Assembly: GCA_004173235.1 (NCBI GenBank)
Contig: SEAC01000015.1
Span: forward strand, 1-64,000
DNA: 64,000 nucleotides
Source: Chitinophagaceae bacterium
GTDB taxonomy: Bacteria; Bacteroidota; Bacteroidia; Chitinophagales; Chitinophagaceae
Direction: 5' to 3'
The first letter of the stretch is position 1, and each line of letters opens with the position of its first letter. Below are positions 23,461 through 31,458 of the stretch, piece after piece. The notes beneath the pieces were generated by a model. The model ran no database searches. It saw only the letters and a list, made by a program, of their open reading frames with translations, and was not told the origin of the DNA. A program made the translations under genes and the position numbers.

Positions 23461-24162
23461 TTATCTCAATTTCCGGAAGGGTAGATCCAGCACATCATAG
23501 TTGCGGTCGTTGGGCCAAAAGAAGTGCCACCACTCGGTGGGCAGCACGGCAAATCCGAAATGTTGGAGCACCTTGCGCAGCAGCCTCCTGTTGCGCAAGG
23601 TGTTTTCGGGAAGCAGTTGGAAGTTGCTGTGCGCAGTGTCGGTAAAGTTGTCGAAGCCGGTTCCCATTTCCAGTTCGCGGCCTTCGCGATCCACCAGCGT
23701 AACATCAACGGCAAGTCCGCGGTTGTGCCCCGAGCCTTTCGACGGATCGGCCACATAGCGCTCGTCGTGCACCAGATCCCACATCAGCCTTGTGGCCGCA
23801 TGCGGCCGGTAGGCGTCGAAGATCTTTACACAATAGCCGAGTTTTTTAAAGCTGTCTTGTGCCGCTGCCAATGCCCGCGCCGGAGCGACGCGCAGGAACG
23901 TGATCTTTCCCTGCGTGTACAGCTTTTGCCCGGTGAAATTGTTATTGGTAGCATAACGCAGGTCGTAGACCAACGCGGCCGACAGCGAATGCAGTTCCAC
24001 CATGCGTTGAAAGCTGTCTTGCCGAATCGCCTGCCGGTAAATTTCTCTATTCGCGACAATTCTTATATTTTGTGCCCGGCAGCCATCTTTCTGCGGCACC
24101 ATCACCGCCAGAAGCATTGCTGTTCCTACGTACCTCCAGATCCTCCTGTTGTTGCGTTGCAT
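23461..24162 (-). CDS. D-alanyl-D-alanine dipeptidase (VanX/DdpX-like, M15D)
   Basis: 233 residues from the ATG at 24162; an upstream ATG at 24177 would add five. A hydrophobic N-terminal segment suggests export. Zinc-site motifs of VanX are intact: GSGHNRGLAVDVTLVD (His and Asp ligands) and PTEWWHFFW (catalytic Glu, His ligand). IFDAYRPHAATRLMW is the family's conserved Arg region. It hydrolyses D-Ala-D-Ala, recycling or trimming peptidoglycan precursors; vancomycin resistance is not implied, since vanH and vanA are absent. Its start region overlaps that of the divergent L,D-transpeptidase gene: a CATG at 24175-24178 carries an ATG on each strand. Confidence 0.88.
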   Translation of the reverse strand: MQRNNRRIWRYVGTAMLLAVMVPQKDGCRAQNIRIVANREIYRQAIRQDSFQRMVELHSLSAALVYDLRYATNNNFTGQKLYTQGKITFLRVAPARALAAAQDSFKKLGYCVKIFDAYRPHAATRLMWDLVHDERYVADPSKGSGHNRGLAVDVTLVDREGRELEMGTGFDNFTDTAHSNFQLLPENTLRNRRLLRKVLQHFGFAVLPTEWWHFFWPNDRNYDVLDLPFRKLR

Positions 24163-24175
24163 AATCGAACCGTTC

Positions 24176-25873
24176 ATGAGTGCAAAGCCAATATCCGTCT
24201 TTTTGGGCATTAGCCTCGGGATCTTCGTGTTGCTGGCAGGAACCTCCTGCAAAGGCAAGCGAAAGCCTATCAACCTCGATGAAAAGCAGGTGGTGGCGCG
24301 CCCCGAGGAGCTGAAGGCCACCGTATCCGACCTCCTGGCCTCGGCCTTTGAGGATGACCTCGACTCCGCAGGTCAGAGCAGGAACCTTCCCTTCCGCAAC
24401 GTGCCCGCGATGGCGGCGCTTTACAAAAAGCTCGAATTCGCCCCGCTGTGGTCGCGCGACAGTGTGTGGCTTTCGCGAAGCGACAGCCTGATGGTTCTGC
24501 TGAAAGATGCGCGGCGCTACGGCCTGTTTCCTGAAGACTATTACGTAGCAAAGCTCGACTCGCTGCTTCCTCGTGCCCGCGACACCGCCCGCAGCAACCG
24601 CCTCGATGCAGCACTTTGGGCGCAGACCGATCTCTACCTCACGGCAGCACTGATCGATCTTTCTACCGACCTGAAGGTCAGCCGCCTCCAGCCCGACTCC
24701 GTGCGCCGCCGCGACACAGCGCTGCGTGCACCTTTTTACGACAGCATAGCCATCCGCTTCGGATCGTTCCCGCTCGACAGCTTCACGCGCAGCCTGGAAC
24801 CGAAGCACGCAGGCTATTGGGATCTGCGCGCAGCACTCGATTCGTTTCTTCCGAAAGCGGTGTTCCGTAATTATACAAGCATCAACCCGAAGGACACGGC
24901 ACATCTGCCGCAGCAACTGCGCAAGCGGCTCGCCGAAGACTCGATCCACTACGACAAATCGTTGCCCGACTCGCTGGCGCTTGCCACAATGATCCGTTCG
25001 TACCAGAAACGCAAGGGGATGAAGTCCGATGGCCGTATTTCTACGGAACTCGTCGCCCGGCTCAACATGAGCGATGCCGGTAAGTTCGCCATAATCGCCC
25101 TCAATATGGATCGGTACAAGCAGTTGCCGCAGCTTCCTTCGGAATACATCTGGGTGAACATCCCTTCGTACCAGCTACTGGTGTTTCGCGGCGACTCGGT
25201 AACGATCACTTCGAAAGTAGTGGTAGGAAAGCCGGAAACGCGTACGCCCGTGATCTCCAGCGCCGTCAACAACATGATGACGTACCCGCAATGGACGATC
25301 CCGCCGAGCATCATCGCGAAAGACATACTGCCCGCGCTGCAGCGCGACCCGGGTTACCTCGCGCGCAAAGGGTACAGCCTGCTCGACACTAACCGCAACG
25401 AAGTGGACCCGTATAAAGTGAAATGGAGCAAATACAAAAAAGGGATTCCTTATAAAGTGGTGCAGGGAAGCGGCGACGACAATGCCCTTGGCGTTTTGAA
25501 GTTCAATTTCCCCAACAATCACTCCGTGTATCTGCACGATACCAACCAGCGCGGTTTCTTCGCTCGCAGCAAGCGTGCGCTCAGCCACGGCTGCGTGCGC
25601 GTGGAAGCATGGCACTCCCTTGCCACCTATCTTTTGCAGCGCGATTCGATCCTGCTCTCGCTCGACTCCTCATCGAAAGCCAGGCCGGTTTCCGTAGATT
25701 CGCTCGATAGCTGGCTCGCTCAGAAGAAACGCCAGTATGTTCCGCTGCGCCGCCCGATGCCGGTGCACCTGCGCTATTTTACGGTGGCGCGCCGCGAGGG
25801 CAAACTGGTATTTTATGAGGATATTTATGGGGAAGACCGCCGTTTGCGGCAGGCTTACCTGGTACGTAAATAG
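24176..25873 (+). CDS. L,D-transpeptidase lipoprotein (YcbB/LdtD family)
   Basis: 565 residues. The signal peptide ends in LLAGTSC, a lipobox with Cys at about residue 25. A helical scaffold region (about 40-240), typical of YcbB-type enzymes, is followed by a peptidoglycan-binding type 1 domain (SLALATMIRSYQKRKGMKSDGRISTELVARLN, about 262-297). The YkuD catalytic domain then carries YLHDTNQRGFFARSKRALSHGCVRVE with catalytic Cys473. It forms 3-3 crosslinks in peptidoglycan. The C-terminus (HLRYFTVARREGKLVFYEDIYGEDRRLRQ) is typical of the family. A seven-base gap to the RlpA-like gene suggests one transcript, and the divergent VanX-type gene adds a cell-wall context. Confidence 0.93.
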   Translation: MSAKPISVFLGISLGIFVLLAGTSCKGKRKPINLDEKQVVARPEELKATVSDLLASAFEDDLDSAGQSRNLPFRNVPAMAALYKKLEFAPLWSRDSVWLSRSDSLMVLLKDARRYGLFPEDYYVAKLDSLLPRARDTARSNRLDAALWAQTDLYLTAALIDLSTDLKVSRLQPDSVRRRDTALRAPFYDSIAIRFGSFPLDSFTRSLEPKHAGYWDLRAALDSFLPKAVFRNYTSINPKDTAHLPQQLRKRLAEDSIHYDKSLPDSLALATMIRSYQKRKGMKSDGRISTELVARLNMSDAGKFAIIALNMDRYKQLPQLPSEYIWVNIPSYQLLVFRGDSVTITSKVVVGKPETRTPVISSAVNNMMTYPQWTIPPSIIAKDILPALQRDPGYLARKGYSLLDTNRNEVDPYKVKWSKYKKGIPYKVVQGSGDDNALGVLKFNFPNNHSVYLHDTNQRGFFARSKRALSHGCVRVEAWHSLATYLLQRDSILLSLDSSSKARPVSVDSLDSWLAQKKRQYVPLRRPMPVHLRYFTVARREGKLVFYEDIYGEDRRLRQAYLVRK

Positions 25874-25880
25874 ATTGCTT

Positions 25881-26327
25881 ATGCGCCACTTCATCCTGTA
25901 CCTGCTTCTTCTTGGCACTGCGCTACCCGCGGCCGCGCAGGAGACCCCGAAACCGGCCACTCAATCGGAAACGCCCCAGTCTGCAGACGAAGACGCGGCG
26001 CCGGGGCTGAAGATCTCCGACCGGAAGCCGATGTTCGGCATCGCAAGTTACTATGCCGAAAAGTTCAACGGGCGGCTTACGGCCAACGGGGCAACGTACT
26101 GGAGCCACAAGATGTCGGCGGCCTGCAACCGCGTTCCGCTCGGCACCTGGATCCGTGTAACCAACCTGCGCAACAAGCGGAGCATCGTGCTGCAGGTGAA
26201 CGACCGCCTGCACCCGAAGAACAAAAGGGTGGTAGACCTTAGCCGCGTGGCCGCACAAAAGCTTGGCTACATCGGCTACGGACTCACGCAGGTGAAGGTG
26301 GAAATACTGGTGCGAAAAGCCGGTTGA
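25881..26327 (+). CDS. RlpA-like septal ring lipoprotein / double-psi beta-barrel domain protein
   Basis: 148 residues. The signal peptide MRHFILYLLLLGTALPAAAQ is cleaved after AAAQ; there is no lipobox, unlike E. coli RlpA. The double-psi beta-barrel follows a short Pro/Thr/acidic linker: GIASYYAEKFNGRLTANGATYW, MSAACNRVPLGTWIRVTNLRN, and the catalytic-site-like VLQVNDRLHPKNKRVVDLSRVAAQKLG. RlpA of Pseudomonas is a lytic transglycosylase on denuded glycans. The SPOR domain for septal targeting is missing here, so activity and location are inferred. It is the second gene of a probable operon with the L,D-transpeptidase. Confidence 0.88.
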   Translation: MRHFILYLLLLGTALPAAAQETPKPATQSETPQSADEDAAPGLKISDRKPMFGIASYYAEKFNGRLTANGATYWSHKMSAACNRVPLGTWIRVTNLRNKRSIVLQVNDRLHPKNKRVVDLSRVAAQKLGYIGYGLTQVKVEILVRKAG

Positions 26328-26377
26328 ACCGCCGTCCGGCCTGCATAAATAAATTCTCTTTTTCACTACTGACCCGT

Positions 26378-26385
26378 TATTTTTG
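26378..26385 (+). promoter_or_regulatory. -7 box of the OmpA-family gene
   Basis: TATTTTTG, 26 bases before the ATG at 26412. Confidence 0.6.
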
Positions 26386-26411
26386 TCCCCGTCAAACCAA
26401 TCCACAGCTTT

Positions 26412-27761
26412 ATGAAGAAAATACTGGTGACGCTGCTTGCACTCGTTTGTGGTACAGCCGTTTTTGCCCAGACGCAAACAACGCCCAAGGCCTACAAGCG
26501 ACCGAGCTCGATCGGCTTTAGCTTGTTCTTTAACGACTACCTCACGGCGAACCGCATCCGGACTACGTCCTTCAACAACACGGCGAACAGCAAGCAACTG
26601 GCAAAGTTCCGCGAAATGGACCCGGGCCTGGCCATTCACTACTTTAAGGGCATCAACAACTTCATCGACTTCGCAGGCTCGGTTGGTGGTTCGCAGCCGC
26701 GCATCATCTTCGCCGACGGAACGCGCCTCAGCGATCCAAAGCTGCAGCTCGAAGCCGACGCATCCGCGCAGTTCAAGCTGTTCTCGGAGCGCTACCTGTT
26801 CACACCCTACGCTACGCTCGGCATCGGCGCCAGCCACTACGACGGCACCTTCGACGCCATCATTCCTGCAGGCGTAGGTTTCAAGTTCAACATCTTCAAT
26901 GAAGCCGGGTTGTTCGCCGATGCTACCTACCGCATCCCCGTCACAAACCGGATGAATAACTATCACTTCGTGTACCGCTTCGGCTTCTCTGCCCGTTTGA
27001 GCAAGAAGAAGGAAGAGCCCAAGCCCGTCGTGGTTCCCGAGCCGCCCAAGGATACCGATGCCGACGGCATTATTGATTCGCTCGACCGTTGCCCCACTGT
27101 GGCCGGCATCGCCAAATACAATGGTTGCCCCATCCCTGATACCGACAAAGACGGCATCAACGATGAAGAAGACCAGTGCCCCACGGTTGCAGGCATCGCT
27201 AAATACAAAGGCTGCCCCATCCCCGATACGGATAAGGACGGCATCAATGATGAAGAAGACCGTTGCCCCAACGTTGCAGGCGTAGCCCGCTACCAGGGTT
27301 GCCCCGTGCCGGATACGGACAACGACGGCATCAACGACGAAGAAGACCGCTGCCCCAACCTTGCAGGTGTGCGCGAGAACAATGGTTGCCCAGAGATCAA
27401 GCAGGAGACCATCGTTCGCATGAACAAGAATGCAAGCCGCATCTTCTTCGTAACCGGCAAGGCCACGCTTCAGAAAACTTCCTACACGGCGCTCAACGAC
27501 GTGGTGAAGCTGATGAACGAAGACACGAACCTGAAACTGTACATCGAAGGCCACACCGATAACGTAGGCAGCGACGAATACAACCAGAAGCTTTCTGAAG
27601 ACCGCGCCGCTTCGGTACGCACCTACCTCCTGAGCAAGGGCGTTCCTGAAAGCCGCATCCAGTCGCAGGGCTTTGGCGAATCGAAGCCGATCGCCGATAA
27701 CAAGACAGCTGCCGGCCGCGCCAAGAACCGCCGCGTGGTGATGCGCCCCAGCTACGAATAA
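26412..27761 (+). CDS. OmpA family outer membrane protein with thrombospondin type-3 repeats
   Basis: 449 residues. The signal peptide ends near VFAQT. An N-terminal beta-barrel region (about 35-195, many alternating aromatic strands) is followed by four thrombospondin type-3-like calcium-binding repeats (DTDADGIIDSLDRCP, then three DTDxDGINDEEDxCP units about 36-37 residues apart). The C-terminal OmpA peptidoglycan-binding domain contains IEGHTDNVGSDEYNQKLSEDRAASV and GFGESKPIADNKTAAGRAKNRRV. It links the outer membrane to the cell wall. The repeats are similar at the DNA level, so unit number may vary between strains. It has its own promoter and a bidirectional terminator. Confidence 0.95.
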   Translation: MKKILVTLLALVCGTAVFAQTQTTPKAYKRPSSIGFSLFFNDYLTANRIRTTSFNNTANSKQLAKFREMDPGLAIHYFKGINNFIDFAGSVGGSQPRIIFADGTRLSDPKLQLEADASAQFKLFSERYLFTPYATLGIGASHYDGTFDAIIPAGVGFKFNIFNEAGLFADATYRIPVTNRMNNYHFVYRFGFSARLSKKKEEPKPVVVPEPPKDTDADGIIDSLDRCPTVAGIAKYNGCPIPDTDKDGINDEEDQCPTVAGIAKYKGCPIPDTDKDGINDEEDRCPNVAGVARYQGCPVPDTDNDGINDEEDRCPNLAGVRENNGCPEIKQETIVRMNKNASRIFFVTGKATLQKTSYTALNDVVKLMNEDTNLKLYIEGHTDNVGSDEYNQKLSEDRAASVRTYLLSKGVPESRIQSQGFGESKPIADNKTAAGRAKNRRVVMRPSYE

Positions 27762-27783
27762 TCGGAAATACCGATACCTCATT

Positions 27784-27809
27784 AAAAAGCGCCCTTCGGG
27801 GCGCTTTTT
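27784..27809. terminator. Bidirectional rho-independent terminator
   Basis: The perfect 11-bp stem aaaaagcgccc / gggcgcttttt with loop ttcg is shared by the OmpA gene (+) and the FemAB-like gene (-). The stop codon of the latter overlaps the stem base. Confidence 0.88.
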
Positions 27810-28698
27810 AATTTTTGATCCACCGGATCCACCAGGGCAGGCGGTTGACGTGCAGCTGCGGGTAGGGATGCAGCGTGGCGCCAAAGGAGCTGTAAAAGAA
27901 GGCGAGGTTGCGCATGTCCGACCCTTCGAAATCGAGCGTAAGCCCGCTGCCTGCATGATCGCGGATAAAGCTGTCGATCAGGAGGTGCGATGCGCCGAGC
28001 GTGCGGCCATTGGGGTGGTTGCCCACAAGGATGTAATAGGCCGTGTGCGCGTCCATCAGGAAGACGGCCGATGCGAGAAGTTGGCCATCGTGGCCCCGGA
28101 TGCCGTAGCGCTTTGCCTGGCCCTTGAGCTCCAGTGCTGCATGAAGCGCCTCGAAAGCTGTGAGGCCTTGTTCGTCGTGCGCGTGGCTGCGTGCAAGTGC
28201 GATGATCTCGCTCAACGGCGTGCCCTGCCCGGCCCGGCACCCACGCTCGAACGCTTTCCGGATGTTGCGGCGGATGTTTTCGCGGTAGCTTTTTTGAACC
28301 TCCCCGTAAGGACGGTCCAGCAAAAGTCGGTAGTTGCTGCGGAGGGGTAGAGCGACGGCGTCGGTGAGGTTGCCCTCGTTGAGGGGGAGATCGATGAGGC
28401 GAAAATGTTCGGGGATCGATTGTAGAAATACGGGAAGCCTTCCCGGCACGGGGTTCAGTTCAAACAGCCCCAGCTGCGCGGTCAGAAAGGGCTGGCAAAT
28501 GTAGCGGGTGCCCCATTTGCTGCGCCAGGGAAGCGGGAAAAGCGCTTCGTAATCGCCCAGCACCAGCGCGTCCCAGCCGGGGCTCATATGGTTGAGGTAA
28601 AGGCTGGTTGCATAGATGTTGCCGTGGGCGCATTGTGCAAGCGCTGCGTCCCAGCGTTGCTTATCGATGGCTTCGTGCCGCAGGTAACGGATGTCCAT
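27808..28698 (-). CDS. FemAB/GNAT-like acyltransferase family protein
   Basis: 296 residues. It resembles the GNAT-fold proteins annotated as FemAB-like or acetyltransferase_6 in Bacteroidota: ATSLYLNHMSPGWDALV at the N-terminus, KSYRENIRRNIRKAFERG in the middle, and GHDGQLLASAVFLMDAHTAYYILVGNHPNGRTLGASHLLIDSFIRDH plus LDFEGSDMRNLAFFYSSFGA at the C-terminus, a typical acyl-CoA or aminoacyl-tRNA-binding arrangement. The substrate is unknown; peptidoglycan or surface-polymer modification is possible. The ATG at 28698 overlaps the upstream peptidase stop by one base (TGATG), so it is translationally coupled to it. Confidence 0.72.
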   Translation of the reverse strand: MDIRYLRHEAIDKQRWDAALAQCAHGNIYATSLYLNHMSPGWDALVLGDYEALFPLPWRSKWGTRYICQPFLTAQLGLFELNPVPGRLPVFLQSIPEHFRLIDLPLNEGNLTDAVALPLRSNYRLLLDRPYGEVQKSYRENIRRNIRKAFERGCRAGQGTPLSEIIALARSHAHDEQGLTAFEALHAALELKGQAKRYGIRGHDGQLLASAVFLMDAHTAYYILVGNHPNGRTLGASHLLIDSFIRDHAGSGLTLDFEGSDMRNLAFFYSSFGATLHPYPQLHVNRLPWWIRWIKN

Positions 28699-31430
28699 CA
28701 AAACAGGCGGCGGTTTTTAACCAACCGCGATGCATGCTGCAGGTCGAGGCTGAAGGTCATGGTTTTGAAGAGACGGTTTTTCGGATACATCGAACGTGCG
28801 TAGTCCTGGTATACCGGGCTATACACGATCGGAAAGTATACGTTGACGAGCCCTTTGATTACGGGGAGATGAAGGCCTGCTTCGAAAAGAAAGCGTCCGC
28901 CTTCGGCGCCATCTTTCCATGCGCCCGACTGTGTGCCGATGTCGAAGAAGAAATGCAACGGCACTTTGAAGGGCAGAACGCGCAGGGGATTGAGCGCCTG
29001 CGGAATGCTGGTGTTGAAATTAACGGCTACCAGCCAGTCGTCGCTCTGGCCTACCGGCGCAGAAAGCAGCGGCGTGCGCATCTTGAAGCCGCCGTCGCGG
29101 ATGGCGATCTGTTGCGAAGAAGCTCCTTCAAAGGCGCTACGGGCGTGGAAGTAGTGGCTGTAGGTGTAGTCTTCCTGGCCTCCCACGCCGCTCATGCTCA
29201 AAAAGAAGCGGCTCGGATACAACCCATACGGGTATGCGCTTTGACGCTGTTCGTAAAACAGTTTGCCCGCAAAGAGGCGAACGGCCAGGCCACCCTCTTT
29301 TGCATAATTGAAGAAGTAGTTCCCCTCGAAATTCAAACGCGTGAAATAGGCCGAAGTCTGCACCCACAGTGCGCCGGAATAGGGATAGAGTGTCCGGCTG
29401 TCTTCAACACCGAAGGTGAACTGCTGGATGCTGTAGCGGAGCTCCCGCTTTTGGGTATTCAGCACGTAGGTAGTATCCACAGGTGTGATCACTTCATCGT
29501 ACGAAATTCGGAAGGGCTGCTCACCTATGAAATACGATTTCCATTGGAGCGTGCGGCGGATGGTGCTACGTGGATCGCGCTGCCGCAACTCGATCTCGAT
29601 GCCGGGTGCCAACTTAATAAATCGCGCAGTAAATCGCTGGCCCTTGTCATCCGTGAATTCGTTGTAGCTGAACGTAGACGCCGCTGCGAAGAAGTCGAGG
29701 CGCTTTGGACCGCGGTCAGGATACACCGTGTATGCAATACGTCCCAGGCCGGTAAGTTGCTTCGAGCGTGTAGCGTAAAAGGGGAGGAGCAATACGCGCA
29801 GCTTCGGGGGTGGAAGCAGGTAGTTGGTGAGCAGGATGCCCGCCTGGAAGCCATCGTATTGGTTGGTGCCCGGGGCCAGCGTGGCCAGCCATGCTGTGCG
29901 CGCGGGCTGCTGCAGGTAATTGCGAAACGAAGCCGGGTTGAGGATGTGTACGAACGCAGTGCGCGTGGGTTGCTGCAGTGGCAGGGTGCCCGCACGATCC
30001 ACCTGTTGGATAAAGGCGTCCGCACGGTCGGGCATCCACGCCCGGAGGTGGGCGTAGAAGGCGGCAGGCTGCACGTGTCGGAAGCGGTTTGAAGTGTACC
30101 ATGCCTGCATCATCGCCCGCATGCTGTCGGCGCCAAGATGCTGCTCGATGCCCTGTAACCAGCGCGCGGTTTTATGATAGGTCACCAGCACGTAATTGTC
30201 GGCGGTCATGCTGTTCGATGCAGTGCTGATGGGCTGATCGCGCTTTTGCCGGGCCTGCGTGCGAAAGAGGAGGTCTTCGAGGTTTGGATCGGACCCGTAG
30301 CGAAGCTTCGTGTATTGGTATTCGTAAAAACTGTTGAAGCCTTCGTCGAGCCAGGGATGGTCGCGCTCGTTGTTGGCCAACGCACTATAAAACCAGTTGT
30401 GGCCGATCTCGTGGGCGATGGTGATGTCGAGCTGCTTTGCATCGTGCATCGGCTCGATCACGGTGATGGTCGGGTATTCCATTCCGCCTCCAAAGGCTTC
30501 CGGGCCCTGCACCACCTTGCACACGTCATAGGGGTAGTCGCCCACCTGGGCCGAATAGAAACGAAGCGCTGCTTTTGCATAGTGAATACCGCTGTCCCAG
30601 TACTTACGTTCCGAAGACGTATAATAGGTACTAACCTGGATCACCTTTCCCGAAGGCAGCCTGCAGGTATCGTTCTTCACGATAAAGCTGCTGTCGGCAA
30701 ACCAGGCAAAGTCGTGGATGTTGTCCTGCACAAACTGCAGTGACTTAAGGCCCGTATTGTTCAGGGGAGTATCTGCATTTTCTTGAAGTGCACCCGTGGC
30801 GGCAACCGTATAATTACGGGGCACGGAGATGCGCACGTCGTACTTGCCAAATTCACTGTAGAATTCGCCCTGGTCGAGGTAGGGCATGGGGTGCCAGCCC
30901 TGCGCGTCGTAGACGGCCGGCTTCGGATACCATTGCGTTACCTGGAAGGACCTTCCTGCATATCCACCGCGTGAAAAGTTGAACGGGAGCTTCACGTGAA
31001 AAGGCGTGCTGATGTGCGCGGTGGCGCCGGGTGCCAGCGGTTGCGGCAGCAGCAGTTTTACCACGTCGATCCATTGCGGATGATCTTCGGTGCGTGCCGG
31101 TTGCCCATCCACGCGGAAGTCGAGACGGTTCATATACCCACGTTCTTCCTTGCCTGAAAAGTAAAAACGCGTATCGCCGTTGCGCAGCTGCTGGTCGGTG
31201 AAAGCAGTGTGGTCGTTCTTGAAGGCATTCGGCCAGAGATGAAACCAGATAAAGCGAAGCGTATCGGGCGAGGCGTTGTGATAGGATAATTTTTCAAACC
31301 CATCGAGGCTTTTGGCCGCCGGGTCGAGCGTAATGTCGATCACGTAGTCGGTGCGCTGCTGCCAGGAAGCCTGCTGCGCATGCGCAGATAGCGCCAACAG
31401 CAACACGAATGCGGAAAGGGTTCTTTTCAC
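28698..31430 (-). CDS. M1 family metallopeptidase, long form
   Basis: 910 residues from a GTG start. MKRTLSAFVLLLALSAHAQ (GTG read as Met) is a signal peptide cleaved after AHAQ. The aminopeptidase N-like fold includes GGGMEYPTITVIEP (GxMEN-equivalent) and the zinc site HEIGHNWFYSALANNERDHPWLDEG (about residues 339-363). Beyond residue 550 a long C-terminal region rich in beta strands (YFNYAKEGGLAVRLFAGKLFYE, FLSMSGVGGQEDYTYSH) resembles an outer-membrane barrel-like domain and is absent from its paralogue. The GTG is chosen because a TACATTCG -7 box lies four bases upstream and the signal peptide starts there. It is downstream of a shorter paralogue, with a 28-base gap. Confidence 0.88.
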   Translation of the reverse strand: MKRTLSAFVLLLALSAHAQQASWQQRTDYVIDITLDPAAKSLDGFEKLSYHNASPDTLRFIWFHLWPNAFKNDHTAFTDQQLRNGDTRFYFSGKEERGYMNRLDFRVDGQPARTEDHPQWIDVVKLLLPQPLAPGATAHISTPFHVKLPFNFSRGGYAGRSFQVTQWYPKPAVYDAQGWHPMPYLDQGEFYSEFGKYDVRISVPRNYTVAATGALQENADTPLNNTGLKSLQFVQDNIHDFAWFADSSFIVKNDTCRLPSGKVIQVSTYYTSSERKYWDSGIHYAKAALRFYSAQVGDYPYDVCKVVQGPEAFGGGMEYPTITVIEPMHDAKQLDITIAHEIGHNWFYSALANNERDHPWLDEGFNSFYEYQYTKLRYGSDPNLEDLLFRTQARQKRDQPISTASNSMTADNYVLVTYHKTARWLQGIEQHLGADSMRAMMQAWYTSNRFRHVQPAAFYAHLRAWMPDRADAFIQQVDRAGTLPLQQPTRTAFVHILNPASFRNYLQQPARTAWLATLAPGTNQYDGFQAGILLTNYLLPPPKLRVLLLPFYATRSKQLTGLGRIAYTVYPDRGPKRLDFFAAASTFSYNEFTDDKGQRFTARFIKLAPGIEIELRQRDPRSTIRRTLQWKSYFIGEQPFRISYDEVITPVDTTYVLNTQKRELRYSIQQFTFGVEDSRTLYPYSGALWVQTSAYFTRLNFEGNYFFNYAKEGGLAVRLFAGKLFYEQRQSAYPYGLYPSRFFLSMSGVGGQEDYTYSHYFHARSAFEGASSQQIAIRDGGFKMRTPLLSAPVGQSDDWLVAVNFNTSIPQALNPLRVLPFKVPLHFFFDIGTQSGAWKDGAEGGRFLFEAGLHLPVIKGLVNVYFPIVYSPVYQDYARSMYPKNRLFKTMTFSLDLQHASRLVKNRRLF

Positions 31431-31434
31431 TTTT

Positions 31435-31442
31435 CGAATGTA
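31435..31442 (-). promoter_or_regulatory. -7 box of the long M1 peptidase gene
   Basis: TACATTCG on the minus strand, four bases before the GTG at 31430. It lies in the gap between the two peptidase genes. Confidence 0.5.
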
Positions 31443-31458
31443 GGCAGCTATCGGGGTT

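Noticed and set aside
23461..24162. VanX-like gene as part of a vancomycin-resistance cluster
   Set aside because: No vanH, vanA, vanR or vanS is nearby; housekeeping D-Ala-D-Ala dipeptidases are common.
25923..27956. 677-codon open frame on the minus strand opposite the OmpA gene
   Set aside because: Its Val/Ala-rich repeats are the reverse reading of the calcium-binding repeats; OmpA motifs on the plus strand are decisive.
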